DNA of 64,000 nucleotides from Massilia sp. Mn16-1_5 (GTDB lineage Bacteria; Pseudomonadota; Gammaproteobacteria; Burkholderiales; Burkholderiaceae_D). The position numbers and the translations under genes were made by a program. The stretch is taken from contig NZ_PPXQ01000016.1 in the NCBI RefSeq assembly GCF_004798585.1, positions 1 through 64,000 of the forward strand, in the 5' to 3' direction. Below are positions 8,206-16,960 of the stretch, piece after piece; position 1 is the first letter of the stretch, and each line of letters begins with the position of its first letter. The notes under the pieces were generated by a model. The model was not told the DNA's origin, made no database searches, and saw only the letters and a list, made by a program, of their open reading frames with translations.

Positions 8206-9489
8206 ATGCGGATCTTGCTCACAGGCGCCAGCGGTTTCATCGGACAGCACCTGCTGCAGGCGCTGCTGCTTGAGGGCCACCACGTCGTCTGCGCGGTGCG
8301 CACTCCGAAAGAGAGCAGCGATCCACGCCTGGGCTATGTGCATGCTGACTTTGCCAACGATACCGACAAATCCATCTGGCTGGCGCGCTTGTCAGGCGTC
8401 GACGCCGTCATCAACACGGTCGGCATTTTCAGGGAGTCGGGCCGGCAAAGCTTCGAGCGCCTGCATACGCTGGCGCCGCGCGCCCTGTTCGCCGCCTGCG
8501 CCGAATCCGAGGACGTGCGCCTGGTAATCCAGCTCTCGGCCCTGGGCGCCGATGCGGAAGCGGACAGTGCGTATCACTTGTCGAAAAAGGCGGCCGACGA
8601 CTACCTGGCTGCGCTACCGGTGCGCGCCTACATCGTCCAACCTTCCCTGGTCTACGGCAAGGAGGGCGCCAGCGCGCAGGTCTTCAAAACCCTGGCCAGC
8701 ATGCCCGTATCCGTGCGCTTCGGCAGCGCGCCGCAAATGGTGCAGCCGGTGCACATCGACGACGTCGTCGCGGCGATGATCGGCCTGCTGCGCCACAGAT
8801 TACCGCTGCCACCCGGCACGACGGCGCGGCGCGTGCCGCTGGTCGGGCCCGAGGCCCTGTCGTTCACCGATTACCTGGCGCGCCTGCGCAGTGCCATGGG
8901 AATGAAACGGCAGCTGGTGCTGCCGCTGCCCGGCTTGTTGTCTCGTCTGCTCGCGAAAGCCGGACGCTGGCTGCCCGGCGCACTGCTCGACGAGGAGGCC
9001 TTGCGCATGCTCGACCGCGGGAATACGGGCGATGTCGCTCCGATCACCCAGCTGCTGGGCCGTGCGCCGACGCCGATTGCCGCCTTCGTCACCGATCCGC
9101 GCGCCGAACGCACGCAAGCAAAACTGGGCTGGCTGCTGCCGATTTTGCGCTGGAGCATCGTCGCGGTCTGGATCATCACGGCCATCGTCTCCTTCGGCCT
9201 GTACCCGGTCGAGGCCAGCTACGACTTGTTGGCGCGCAGCGGCATCCCGCCGTCCCTGCAGCCGCTGATGCTGTACGGCGCGGCCGGCTTCGACCTGCTG
9301 CTCGGTCTCGGCATCGTGTTCCTGCGGCGGCGGCGCTGGCTGTGGCTCGTACAATTGGGCCTGATCGGTTTTTATACGCTCGTGATAGCGTTCAAGTTGC
9401 CTGAATTCCTGCTGCATCCCTATGGGCCCTTAACGAAAAACCTGCCCATGCTGGCCGCCATCTGGCTTCTCTACGAAATGGAAGAATAA
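8206..9489 (+). CDS. NAD(P)-dependent epimerase fused to a DoxX-like membrane domain
   Basis: 427 residues in two parts. Residues 1-300 form an atypical short-chain/extended SDR. The nucleotide-binding motif is TGASGFIGQHLL near the N-terminus, and a YxxxK-like pair occurs in AYHLSKKAADDY with a following PSLVYGKEG. Residues about 315-425 contain four membrane helices with RSGIPPSLQPLMLYGAAGFDLLLGLG, like DoxX-type modules. This combination is known in proteins annotated as SDR family oxidoreductases with a DoxX-like C-terminus. The reaction is unknown, though a link to membrane quinone or lipid chemistry is plausible. The stop codon overlaps the start of the DUF2269 gene, so they are translationally coupled. 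Confidence 0.85.
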   Translation: MRILLTGASGFIGQHLLQALLLEGHHVVCAVRTPKESSDPRLGYVHADFANDTDKSIWLARLSGVDAVINTVGIFRESGRQSFERLHTLAPRALFAACAESEDVRLVIQLSALGADAEADSAYHLSKKAADDYLAALPVRAYIVQPSLVYGKEGASAQVFKTLASMPVSVRFGSAPQMVQPVHIDDVVAAMIGLLRHRLPLPPGTTARRVPLVGPEALSFTDYLARLRSAMGMKRQLVLPLPGLLSRLLAKAGRWLPGALLDEEALRMLDRGNTGDVAPITQLLGRAPTPIAAFVTDPRAERTQAKLGWLLPILRWSIVAVWIITAIVSFGLYPVEASYDLLARSGIPPSLQPLMLYGAAGFDLLLGLGIVFLRRRRWLWLVQLGLIGFYTLVIAFKLPEFLLHPYGPLTKNLPMLAAIWLLYEMEE

Positions 9490-9953
9490 TGGATTACGTC
9501 GTCATAAAATGGCTGCACATCCTGTCGTCGACCTTCCTGTTCGGCACCGGCATCGGCTCAGCGTGGTACATGCTGTTTGCCAACATCAGCCGCGACGTGC
9601 GCGCGATCGCCGTGGTCAGCCGCAACGTCGTGATCGCCGACTGGGTTTTCACGGCCACCACCGCCGTGATCCAGCCCGCCACCGGTTTTTACATGATCCA
9701 CCTGGCGGGTTACCCCTTCCACAGCAAATGGATCATGTGGTCGGTGGCCCTGTACGTGCTGGCGGGCGCCTGCTGGCTGCCGGTGGTCTGGATCCAGATG
9801 AGACTGCGCGACCTGGCCGCCGAAGCGGCGCGCACCGATACCGCCTTGCCGCCGCAGTACTGGCGTCTCTTCAAAACCTGGGTGGCGCTGGGGGTGCCCG
9901 CCTTTGCCGCCTTCGTGATCATCTTCTGGCTGATGGTGGCGAAACCGATGTAA
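9489..9953 (+). CDS. DUF2269 family membrane protein
   Basis: 154 residues with four membrane helices and the features of DUF2269: the N-terminal VIKWLHILSSTFLFGTGIGSAW, a central GFYMIHLAGYPF, and the last helix VIIFWLMVAKPM. Histidines in helices 1 and 3 could ligate haem or metal, but this is inference. The ATG overlaps the TAA of the SDR/DoxX gene by one base, which indicates coupled translation and joint function at the membrane. Confidence 0.8.
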   Translation: MDYVVIKWLHILSSTFLFGTGIGSAWYMLFANISRDVRAIAVVSRNVVIADWVFTATTAVIQPATGFYMIHLAGYPFHSKWIMWSVALYVLAGACWLPVVWIQMRLRDLAAEAARTDTALPPQYWRLFKTWVALGVPAFAAFVIIFWLMVAKPM

Positions 9954-10016
9954 CGGAACAGGGCTTGCAAGCGGGCGCAGTAGAATGGCCCGCATTCATC
10001 CAGCAAGGAGTAGACG

Positions 10017-11036
10017 ATGCGGGCTTACCAGATTCTGCCGGGCGAGAACATCGACGGTCTACGGTGCGTGAATTTTCCCGAACGCGAACTGGCGCTCGGC
10101 GAAGTGCGGGTGCGCGTGCACGCGGTGTCCCTGAACTACCGCGACCTGATGGTTGCCAGCGGCAATTATCTGGTGAACGTCGACGACCCCATCATCCCCT
10201 GCTCGGACGGCGCCGGCGAAGTCCTGGCCGTCGGCCATGGCGTCACGCGCCTGCAGGTAGGCGACCGCGTCGCCGCTTCCTTCTTCCCCTACTGGCAGGA
10301 CGGGCGCACCTCGCCCACTAAAATCCGCCACGCGCTGGGCGGCGACATCGACGGCATGCTGGCCGAGGAAGTCGTGCTGCACGAGGATGCCTTGGCAAAA
10401 ATTCCGCCGCAGCTGAGCTATGTGGAGGCATCGACCATGCCCTGCGCCGGCGTCACCGCCTGGAACGCGATCTTCGAGTCGAGCAATGCCATCAAACCGG
10501 GCGACACCGTGCTGCTGCTGGGGACAGGTGGCGTCTCGGTGCTGGGCTTGCAGCTGGCTAAGGCGGCCGGGCTGCGCACCATCATCACCTCTTCCAGCGA
10601 CGAGAAGCTCCAGCGCGCCCGCGAGCTGGGCGCCCACCACACGATCAATTACCGCACGATTCCCGAATGGCAGGAAGAAGTCCTGCGCGCCACCCACGGC
10701 GCGGGTGCCGACGTGGTGCTGGAAGTAGGCGGGCAGGGCACCGTCAACCGCTCGGTGGCATCCTGCGCGATGGGCGGCAGCGTCGCCATCATCGGCGGCG
10801 TCAGCGGTTTCGGGGGCGAAGTCAATCCGGCGACCTTACTCGCCGGCGCCAAGCGCATGGTCGGCATTTTCGTGGGCAGCCGCAGGATGCTGGAACAGGT
10901 GATGAGTTTCGCGGCGACCAGCGGGATCAAGCCAGTGGTCGATCGCGTGTTCGGGTTCGACGAAGCGAAAGAGGCCTATCGCTACATGGAATCGGGCTCG
11001 CACTTCGGCAAAGTGGTGATCAGCGTCACCGGCTGA
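10017..11036 (+). CDS. zinc-type alcohol dehydrogenase / quinone oxidoreductase
   Basis: 339 residues of the medium-chain dehydrogenase superfamily. The N-terminal GroES-like fold contains SLNYRDLMVASGNY and PCSDGAGEVLAVG. The Rossmann domain (residues about 150-290) has the nucleotide-binding GTGGVSVLGLQLAKAAG. The usual structural-zinc cysteine cluster is absent, which fits the zinc-independent quinone-oxidoreductase-like branch that uses NADPH. The substrate is unknown. AAGGAG lies seven bases before the ATG. It faces the glutamine cyclotransferase gene, with only four bases between the stop codons. Confidence 0.85.
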   Translation: MRAYQILPGENIDGLRCVNFPERELALGEVRVRVHAVSLNYRDLMVASGNYLVNVDDPIIPCSDGAGEVLAVGHGVTRLQVGDRVAASFFPYWQDGRTSPTKIRHALGGDIDGMLAEEVVLHEDALAKIPPQLSYVEASTMPCAGVTAWNAIFESSNAIKPGDTVLLLGTGGVSVLGLQLAKAAGLRTIITSSSDEKLQRARELGAHHTINYRTIPEWQEEVLRATHGAGADVVLEVGGQGTVNRSVASCAMGGSVAIIGGVSGFGGEVNPATLLAGAKRMVGIFVGSRRMLEQVMSFAATSGIKPVVDRVFGFDEAKEAYRYMESGSHFGKVVISVTG

Positions 11037-11040
11037 GCGT

Positions 11041-11820
11041 TCAGCGGCCCTCGAAACGCACCAGTTCGATTTCGAACAGTTTCGGCCAGAATTTACCGGT
11101 CACGTAGAGCTTGCGGTGCTTGGCATCATAGGCGATGCCGTTCAGCACCGCGTCGACCGAACTGGTGCCGCGTTTGTCGCGCGGCAGCAAGTTCGTGAGG
11201 TCGATCCAGCCGGTCACCTTGCCGCTGGCCGGGTCGATGCGGGCGATGACGTCGGTGCCCCAGACGTTCGCATACAGTTCGCCGTCGACGATTTCGAGTT
11301 CATTCAGGGAATCGATCGGCTTGCCTTCTGCCGTGACCTGGACCCGGCGTACTTCCTTCAGGCTGTTCGGGTCGAGTACGCGGATATTCGCGCTGCCGTC
11401 GCTCATGTAGACGTTTTTCGCATCGCTGGCCAGGCCCCAGCCTTCGCCCTCATAGGGGAAGCGCGCTTTCATGGCGAAGGTCTTGGCGTCGAATACATAG
11501 CCGGTCTTCGATTGCCAGGTCAGGCCCAGGATGTTGTCGCCAAATGCCGTCGAGCCTTCGCCGAACACGTCCTTCGGCAATTCCGCCTTTTGCAGCACCT
11601 TGCCGGTTTTCAGTTCGATGCGGCGCAGCGTCGAGCGGCCGGTGAGGCCGGTCGTCTCGTACAGGTGGCCGTCGCGGAAGAACAGGCCTTGCGTGAACGC
11701 CTGCGGATCGTGCGGATAGGTGTTCTTGACGATGAAGCCGTAGACGGGAATGGCCGCCATGGCGGCACTGCAGGCGCAGCTCGAGAGGACGAGGGCGGCG
11801 AGGGCGGCAGGTTTCAGCAT
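11041..11820 (-). CDS. glutaminyl-peptide cyclotransferase, secreted
   Basis: 259 residues starting with a hydrophobic signal sequence (LAALVLSSCACSAAMA). It matches the bacterial/plant-type glutamine cyclotransferase family, a five-bladed beta-propeller: YPHDPQAFTQGLFFRDGHLYE, YEGEGWGLA and LNELEIVDGELYANVWG are the conserved blade motifs. The enzyme converts N-terminal glutamine to pyroglutamate on exported peptides or proteins. The cysteines in the leader leave open whether it is a lipoprotein, but the LSSC and SCAC contexts are not convincing lipoboxes. It appears monocistronic. Confidence 0.9.
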   Translation of the reverse strand: MLKPAALAALVLSSCACSAAMAAIPVYGFIVKNTYPHDPQAFTQGLFFRDGHLYETTGLTGRSTLRRIELKTGKVLQKAELPKDVFGEGSTAFGDNILGLTWQSKTGYVFDAKTFAMKARFPYEGEGWGLASDAKNVYMSDGSANIRVLDPNSLKEVRRVQVTAEGKPIDSLNELEIVDGELYANVWGTDVIARIDPASGKVTGWIDLTNLLPRDKRGTSSVDAVLNGIAYDAKHRKLYVTGKFWPKLFEIELVRFEGR

Positions 11821-11879
11821 GCTGGAATGGAGCGGTTATGCGAGGCGATCACTGTAGCATGAGGCGGGCACGGCCGCAG

Positions 11880-12368
11880 CTATACATAGGCCAGCATGCG
11901 CCCGCAGGTGATGACGCCCAACCAGAGCAGGATCGACAGCGCGGCCCCAACCCGGGCCAGCGGCGGCGCGGCGTGTTCGCGGTCCCAGCCGGCCACGCTG
12001 CGGTAGGGCAGCAAATGAAAGGCGAGCGCGTTCAGGCCGGCGAGGGCGATCAGCACCAGTTTTAGAAGAAAAACGCGATTGTTCGCCAGCTCGACCGGAT
12101 GGGCGCTGAACAGCAGCAGCCCGGCCGGAATCACCAATATCAGGCTCGCCAGCGCCCAGCGCAGCAGGTGCCGGCCGAGGTCGGCCACCGGCAGCGTAGG
12201 GGCAAACCCGAGCACGCGCAGGTCGAACAGCACCACGCTGCCGACCAGCACGGCGAAACCCGCGATGTGGACGATCTCGACGATCGGATACAGCCAGGCG
12301 CCTTCGCGCATCGCGATCGACAAGGGGGTAGCCGCCAGCGCCTCGAACACGCCGGCACCGGCCGCCAT
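11880..12368 (-). CDS. DUF6644-like membrane protein
   Basis: 162 residues with four to five membrane helices. The conserved block is EIVHIAGFAVLVGSVVLFDLRVLG (seen here as two overlapping parts); a central helix near LILVIPAGLLLFSAH and a C-terminal helix LLWLGVITCGRMLAYV follow. These features agree with what I recall of DUF6644, often found beside a DUF6152 secreted protein, as here. The start ATG overlaps the TGA of the upstream DUF6152 gene, showing coupling. The histidine in helix 2 suggests a haem or metal role, but that is speculation. Confidence 0.65.
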   Translation of the reverse strand: MAAGAGVFEALAATPLSIAMREGAWLYPIVEIVHIAGFAVLVGSVVLFDLRVLGFAPTLPVADLGRHLLRWALASLILVIPAGLLLFSAHPVELANNRVFLLKLVLIALAGLNALAFHLLPYRSVAGWDREHAAPPLARVGAALSILLWLGVITCGRMLAYV

Positions 12369-12715
12369 CAGCGCAGCTCCGTCTTCTTGCCCTCGATCGT
12401 GATGTTTTCGGCGCGCAGTTCGTCGCTCTTGCTGCGGTGTGGATAACCGTGCACCGTGGCGCGCTGGCCCGGCTTGAGCATCTCCCTGGCCAGCCCGCGG
12501 CTTTCCATGCGCGAGGGCGGCGCCAGCACCACGAGCCAGGTTTTGTTGTCGGCCGTTTTCAGGCGTACGAAGCCGTGCGGCTGCTCGTAGCCGGCCTGCT
12601 CGATGGTGCCGCTCAGGTCGAGCGGCTTGTCGGACTGGTATTCGCTCCAGCCGTGGTGGGCAAGTGCGCCGGTGCTGAGGACCAGCCCGGCGGCAAACAG
12701 GGTCAATCGTTGCAT
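12368..12715 (-). CDS. DUF6152-like secreted protein
   Basis: 115 residues with a signal peptide ending around LAHHGWSEYQ. The mature part has the DUF6152-type pattern: N-terminal HHGWSEY, then GTIEQAGYEQPHGFVRLK and a C-terminal RSKSDELRAENITI. The fold is probably a small beta-barrel (OB-like), with His-rich N-terminal residues able to bind metal. The start is set by GGGAGAGA seven bases upstream and by the signal peptide; a longer frame would add 30 Arg-rich residues. It is translationally coupled to the downstream membrane protein, so the pair probably forms one functional unit in the envelope. Confidence 0.7.
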   Translation of the reverse strand: MQRLTLFAAGLVLSTGALAHHGWSEYQSDKPLDLSGTIEQAGYEQPHGFVRLKTADNKTWLVVLAPPSRMESRGLAREMLKPGQRATVHGYPHRSKSDELRAENITIEGKKTELR

Positions 12716-12782
12716 GACGTCTCTCCCGGTATGCGACCCGCCCGATTCTACGCCCGAACGGCCGCGTCGCGTGTGCCTGCGT

Positions 12783-13373
12783 CTATCGTGCCGTGGCCGT
12801 GTCACGCGCCGGCATCGACAGGCGCCCGATCGGCTCGAGCTTTCCGTCGCGCAGGATCGTCAACACCATTTCCCCGGGCGCCAACGAGGCGCCGGTGAGG
12901 GCGCGGATGTTGACGTCGTGGGTGACCAGCACCAGCGGCGTCGTCTCGCGGCGCGCAGCCAGGCGGGCGCGCAGGTCGCGCAGCTTGGCGGACGCTGCCT
13001 TGTCGTCGTCCTTGAACATCGAATCCAGGCTGGGTTCCGGCTCGGCGCGCCCGAACGCCAGTTTCGCCGTATCCAGGCAGCGGCACCAGCGGCTCGACCA
13101 GACCGCGCCCGGATTCACGCCGCGCTCCTTGAAGGCGGCGCCGATCGCCCGCGCGTCCTGGCGGCCTTTATCCGACAGGTTGCGCTGGGTGGCGCACTGG
13201 TTCAGTGTAAAGCCGGGCGGGTCGCCGATCCCGGGTGTGGTGGCCGCATGACGCATCAGGACCGTCACGCCGCCGGCGCGCAGTTTCTGCCAGAGGGCGT
13301 CGTCGTCCAGCTCGGCAGCGAACGAGGGCAGGCTGGCCCATGCCAGGAATAAGGGGAACCAGGGCGCGCGCAT
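12783..13373 (-). CDS. histidine phosphatase family protein, exported
   Basis: About 196 residues with an N-terminal signal (WFPLFLAWASLPSFAAE). The histidine-phosphatase RHG motif appears as LMRHAATTPG, an RHA variant common in this branch. Later come CATQRNLSDKGRQDARAIG, the SSRWCRCLDTAKLAFG segment and the second catalytic histidine in LVTHDVNIRALTG. The protein probably acts on phospho-compounds in the periplasm. The first in-frame ATG is 21 codons upstream, but GGAGA and the signal peptide support this one. Its start lies about 95 bp from the divergent DUF6624-like gene. Confidence 0.85.
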   Translation of the reverse strand: MRAPWFPLFLAWASLPSFAAELDDDALWQKLRAGGVTVLMRHAATTPGIGDPPGFTLNQCATQRNLSDKGRQDARAIGAAFKERGVNPGAVWSSRWCRCLDTAKLAFGRAEPEPSLDSMFKDDDKAASAKLRDLRARLAARRETTPLVLVTHDVNIRALTGASLAPGEMVLTILRDGKLEPIGRLSMPARDTATAR

Positions 13374-13467
13374 GAGAGTCTCCGGGCCGGATGCGGGTCC
13401 CATCATTATGCGATTCCCGCCGCTTGCCAAGCGCACGCCTTATGTTAGGCTTTATGCATTGGATCTG

Positions 13468-14124
13468 ATGAGAATGACAATGCGAAGCACCCTGCACCTG
13501 CTGGTTTCCCTGTTCGCCGCGTTTGTGACGGCGCCGTTGCACGCTGCATCCAGCTGCGCCGCCTATGCCGGCGAGCTCACTGCCATGGTGGAAGCAGCCG
13601 ACAGCCTGCGCAGCCAGGTCGATTACCTGGCCGCCCCGATTGACGCGGCAGCAAGCGAGCGGCGCACGGCGCTGGAAGGCGTGGAGCGGGCGAATGCCGA
13701 ACGCCTGAGCGCCTGGATGACGGCCTGCGGCTGGCCGCGGCGCAGCGTCGAAGGGGTGCAGGCGGCGCGCGCCGCCTGGTTGATCGCCCAGCAGGCGAGA
13801 AGCGATATCGCCTTCCAGCGCCAGGTGGTGCGCCAGCTCGAACTGGCCGTGCTCGATGGCGAAGCTTCGGCCATGCACCTGGCGGCCGCCTCCGACCGGC
13901 TGGCGGTGCAGGAAGGGCGCCCGCAGCGCTACGGCACCCAGTTGCGCCAGGTCGCCGGCTGCGGCTGGGATTACTTTCTGCTGGACGACCTGGCACGGGT
14001 CGAGGCGCGCCGCAAGCGGCTCGGACTGCCCTCGCTGGAAGAGCACAAGCGCGCCATCAACGCCCTGGTCACCGTGCAACGCTGCACCTCGCCGCTGTCG
14101 GACGCCCTCGGCAACGCACAGTAA
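13468..14124 (+). CDS. DUF6624-like exported protein
   Basis: About 218 residues, with a signal peptide (LLVSLFAAFVTAPLHAASS). The C-terminal half, AAWLIAQQARSDIAFQRQVV through AVQEGRPQRYGTQL-like sequence, matches the DUF6624 pattern I recall (WLIxQHAD...EGxPQxYGTQ). The function is unknown. Three ATGs lie within five codons (13468, 13474, 13480); none has an ideal ribosome site, so the start is uncertain by up to four codons. Two hairpins follow the stop codon. There is no operon partner. Confidence 0.65.
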   Translation: MRMTMRSTLHLLVSLFAAFVTAPLHAASSCAAYAGELTAMVEAADSLRSQVDYLAAPIDAAASERRTALEGVERANAERLSAWMTACGWPRRSVEGVQAARAAWLIAQQARSDIAFQRQVVRQLELAVLDGEASAMHLAAASDRLAVQEGRPQRYGTQLRQVAGCGWDYFLLDDLARVEARRKRLGLPSLEEHKRAINALVTVQRCTSPLSDALGNAQ

Positions 14125-14194
14125 ACATACAATATAAATCGTTTAATTTGTATTAACCATATAAACGATATGACCGATGTTTTGCTGCTTTTTT

Positions 14195-14225
14195 CGGCAT
14201 CTTTTTAGTGGCTTAAAAAATGCCG
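14195..14225 (+). terminator. hairpin downstream of the DUF6624-like gene
   Basis: CGGCAT-C-TTTTTA and TAAAAA-A-TGCCG pair across a GTGGCT-type loop. It follows the plus-strand gene by about 70 bp in a locally AT-rich stretch, but lacks a clean T-run after the stem. Confidence 0.45.
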
Positions 14226-14234
14226 AGAGACAAT

Positions 14235-14262
14235 AAAAAAGCCCGAAAAATCGGGCTTTCGT
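14235..14262. terminator. bidirectional intrinsic terminator
   Basis: AAAAAAGCCCGA-AAAA-TCGGGCTTTC is a perfect stem with A and T flanks. It separates the plus-strand DUF6624-like gene from the convergent alcohol dehydrogenase. Confidence 0.8.
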
Positions 14263-14283
14263 TTCTAAAAGCTGTCCTTCTTT

Positions 14284-15297
14284 TTAAAAGCCTTCCAGAA
14301 CCACCTTGCCGCTGGCCGCGCCGCTTTCGATAAAAGCGTGGGCCCGGCGTAGATTCGCCGCGTTGATCGTACCCATGTTCTGGGCCAGCGTCGTGCGGAT
14401 GCGGCCGTCGTCGACCAGTTGCGCCACTTCGTTCAGCAAGCGGTGCTGGGCCTGCATGTCCGGGGTAGTGAACAGGGAGCGGGTAAACATCAGTTCCCAG
14501 TGCAGCGAGATGCTCTTGCGCTTCAGCAGGCGCACGTCGATCGGTTCCGGATCGTCGATCAGGGCGAGTTTTCCTTGCGGCTTGAGCGCATTCACGAGGG
14601 CCGCGAAATGTTTATCGGTATGGGTCAGGCTGGCTACGTAATGGACTTCGCCCAGGCCCGCGTCGCTCAATGCCTTGTCGATGGACACGCTGTGGTCGAC
14701 CACATGGTGCGCACCGAAGATGCGTGCCCATTCGCGCGTTTCCGGACGCGAAGCGGTGCCGATCACGGTAATACCGGTCAGCTGGCGCGCCAGCTGCACC
14801 ATGATCGACCCGACGCCGCCGGCGGCGCCCACCACCAGCAGTTTTTCGCCTTCATGGCCGCCCAGCTGCAGGCCGAGGCGGTCGAACAGCATTTCCCAGG
14901 CCGTGATTGCCGTCAGCGGCAGCGCCGCCGCCTCGGCGAAGCCGAGACTGGCCGGCATGCGGCCGACGATGCGCTCGTCGACCAGGTGCAGTTCGCTGTT
15001 GCTGCCGGGGCGGTGGATGGCGCCCGCATACCAAACCCGGTCGCCCGGGCGGAACAGCGTCACTTCGGGGCCGACAGCGCGCACGATGCCGCTCGCATCC
15101 CAGCCCAGCACTTTTGGTTCCGCTTGCGCCTGCGCCGGCAAGCCGCGGCGTACCTTGGTGTCGACCGGATTCACGGACACGGCGTGTACTTCGACCAGCA
15201 GGTCGTGACCGGTCGCGACAGGGTCAGGCAGCGTGATGTCCTGCAGGGCGAGTTCGTTATCCGCAGGCAGGGATGCGTAGGCGGCAATGGCTTTCAT
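14284..15297 (-). CDS. zinc-binding alcohol dehydrogenase family protein
   Basis: 337 residues, medium-chain dehydrogenase. Landmarks are HAVSVNPVDTKVRRG, VLGWDASGIVRAVG, a Rossmann motif GAAGGVGSIMVQLAR, and HVVDHSVSIDKAL where NADPH specificity is set. This is the ZADH/quinone-oxidoreductase branch that lacks structural zinc. The gene is divergent from a LysR regulator 99 bp away, a common arrangement in which the regulator controls the reductase. The expected role is NADPH-dependent reduction of quinones or reactive enones, but the substrate is not determined by sequence. Confidence 0.85.
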   Translation of the reverse strand: MKAIAAYASLPADNELALQDITLPDPVATGHDLLVEVHAVSVNPVDTKVRRGLPAQAQAEPKVLGWDASGIVRAVGPEVTLFRPGDRVWYAGAIHRPGSNSELHLVDERIVGRMPASLGFAEAAALPLTAITAWEMLFDRLGLQLGGHEGEKLLVVGAAGGVGSIMVQLARQLTGITVIGTASRPETREWARIFGAHHVVDHSVSIDKALSDAGLGEVHYVASLTHTDKHFAALVNALKPQGKLALIDDPEPIDVRLLKRKSISLHWELMFTRSLFTTPDMQAQHRLLNEVAQLVDDGRIRTTLAQNMGTINAANLRRAHAFIESGAASGKVVLEGF

Positions 15298-15396
15298 GAT
15301 GGTCCTTTGTCAGTGTTGAATGAAGTTCAGTGTAGCGGCTCAGGATTGCGCTGATTAGACCTTATAATCCGGAAAGACTATCCAGCGGAGCGAACA

Positions 15397-16284
15397 ATGA
15401 AACTCGATGCCATGGCCTTGTTCGCCCAGGTGGCGGCCAGCGGCAGTTTTACGCAGGCGGCGCAGATCGCCGGCGTTCCGAAATCGACGGTCAGCGCGCG
15501 CGTCGCCGAACTGGAAAGCGGACTCGGGGTGCGCCTGCTGCACCGGACCACACGCCGCCTCAGCCTCACCGCCGCCGGCCAGGTCTATCTAAGCCATTGC
15601 CAGGCCATGCTCGATGCCGCCAACGCAGCCGACGCGGCGATCTCTCGCCTGCGCGAAGAGCCGGCCGGCCACCTGCGCCTGACCGCTCCGGAAGCTTCCG
15701 GCATCCTGTTGCTGCCGCCCTTGCTGGCCGCTTTCCATGCGCGCCATCCGGCCGTCACCGTCGAATGCGTAATCACCGACGCCCACCTCGACCTGGTCGC
15801 CGAACGCATCGACCTGGCCCTGAGAACAGGCCAGCTGGCCGATTCCTCTTTCGTGTCGCGCCGCGTGGGGGCGGTACGCCGCGTGCTGGTCGCATCGAAT
15901 ACCTACCTGGCCACGCACGGCGCGCCCCAGCACCCGCTTGACTTGTCGCGCCATCGCCTGCTGCTGCACGACGTCTTGCCGCAATGGCCGCTGCATGCCG
16001 ACGGCAAGGTGGTCCACTTGTCCGCCGCCGAATCTCCGCTGCGTGCCAACAACCTGAATACGCTGCGCGGCCTGGCGCTGGCCGGCGCCGGCATCGCCTT
16101 GCTGCCCTGGTTCATGGTGCGCGAGGCCCTGCTCGACGGCAGCCTGCAGCTGGTGTTGCCCTCGTACCCGCCCACCGACAACACGTATTACGCCGTCTAT
16201 CCCGGCCGCAGCCACCGCCCCGCGGCCCTCAGCGCCTTGCTCGAATTTATCGATCAGTTCGGGCTGGCAAGCTATCTCGCCTGA
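15397..16284 (+). CDS. LysR family transcriptional regulator
   Basis: 295 residues. The N-terminal winged helix-turn-helix is clear: GSFTQAAQIAGVPKSTVSAR, then LESGLGVRLLHRTTRRLSLT. A LysR substrate-binding domain of two Rossmann-like lobes covers residues about 90-290. A TATAAT at 15363-15368 lies 28 bp before the start and could be the regulator's own -10 element. It probably controls the divergent alcohol dehydrogenase; control of the downstream molybdenum hydroxylase operon is also possible. Confidence 0.88.
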   Translation: MKLDAMALFAQVAASGSFTQAAQIAGVPKSTVSARVAELESGLGVRLLHRTTRRLSLTAAGQVYLSHCQAMLDAANAADAAISRLREEPAGHLRLTAPEASGILLLPPLLAAFHARHPAVTVECVITDAHLDLVAERIDLALRTGQLADSSFVSRRVGAVRRVLVASNTYLATHGAPQHPLDLSRHRLLLHDVLPQWPLHADGKVVHLSAAESPLRANNLNTLRGLALAGAGIALLPWFMVREALLDGSLQLVLPSYPPTDNTYYAVYPGRSHRPAALSALLEFIDQFGLASYLA

Positions 16285-16298
16285 GCTCTCGCTGCATG

Positions 16299-16316
16299 AA
16301 TTAGCCGCAGCTAATT
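16299..16316. promoter_or_regulatory. inverted repeat ahead of the molybdenum hydroxylase operon
   Basis: AATTAGC-CGCA-GCTAATT is a perfect 7-bp inverted repeat, 120 bp before the first operon gene. The TTAGC half recurs at about 16325. It is a plausible regulator site, or a small hairpin after the LysR gene. Confidence 0.4.
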
Positions 16317-16435
16317 GTGCGCCGGTTAGCTGGTCCTTGCTACTAAGATGGTCGTAACGGAATGACAACCCATTCTGCGCTGCCTGCCGCCTGCGCCGGG
16401 ACCGGCGCGTCCGAACCATCCAGAAAGGATCCACC

Positions 16436-16960
16436 ATGACCGCTCCCGAGCGCTACCCGCTCACCCTGCGCATCAACGGCCAGGAACACGCAATGCAGAT
16501 CGAAGCGTGGGTCACCCTGCTCGACCTGCTGCGCGAGCGCCTCGATCTCACCGGCTCGAAAAAGGGCTGCGACCACGGCCAGTGCGGCGCCTGCACCGTC
16601 CTCGTCGACGGCAAGCGCATCAACTCCTGCATGACCCTGGCCGTGATGCAGAACGGCCGCGAGATCACCACCATCGAAGGCCTCGCCGAAGAGGGCAAGC
16701 TGCACCCCCTGCAGCAAGCCTTCATCGACAACGATGCCTTCCAGTGCGGCTACTGCACCCCGGGCCAGATCTGCTCGGCGGTCGGCCTGATCAACGAAGG
16801 GCAGGCGAAAACCGTGGCCGACGTGCGCGAACTGATGAGCGGTAACGTCTGCCGCTGCGGCGCCTATCCGGGTATCCGCAAGGCCGTCTGCGCGGTGGCC
16901 GGCATCAAGGATGGCGACAATGCGGTGCACGCGATCGTGCCGGGAACGGTGCCGGCATGA
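16436..16960 (+). CDS. paoA: xanthine-oxidase-type [2Fe-2S] subunit (PaoA/YagT-like)
   Basis: 174 residues forming the small electron-transfer subunit of a molybdenum hydroxylase. The plant-ferredoxin-type cluster uses Cys45, Cys50 and Cys53 (GCDHGQCGAC) plus a later SC. The helical second cluster domain uses Cys103/Cys106 (QCGYCTPGQ) and Cys139/Cys141 (CRCGAYPG). It is most like PaoA of the E. coli PaoABC aldehyde oxidase, but lacks the Tat signal that directs that enzyme to the periplasm, so a cytoplasmic location is likelier. AAAGGA precedes the ATG. Its stop overlaps the next gene's start by four bases. Confidence 0.85.
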   Translation: MTAPERYPLTLRINGQEHAMQIEAWVTLLDLLRERLDLTGSKKGCDHGQCGACTVLVDGKRINSCMTLAVMQNGREITTIEGLAEEGKLHPLQQAFIDNDAFQCGYCTPGQICSAVGLINEGQAKTVADVRELMSGNVCRCGAYPGIRKAVCAVAGIKDGDNAVHAIVPGTVPA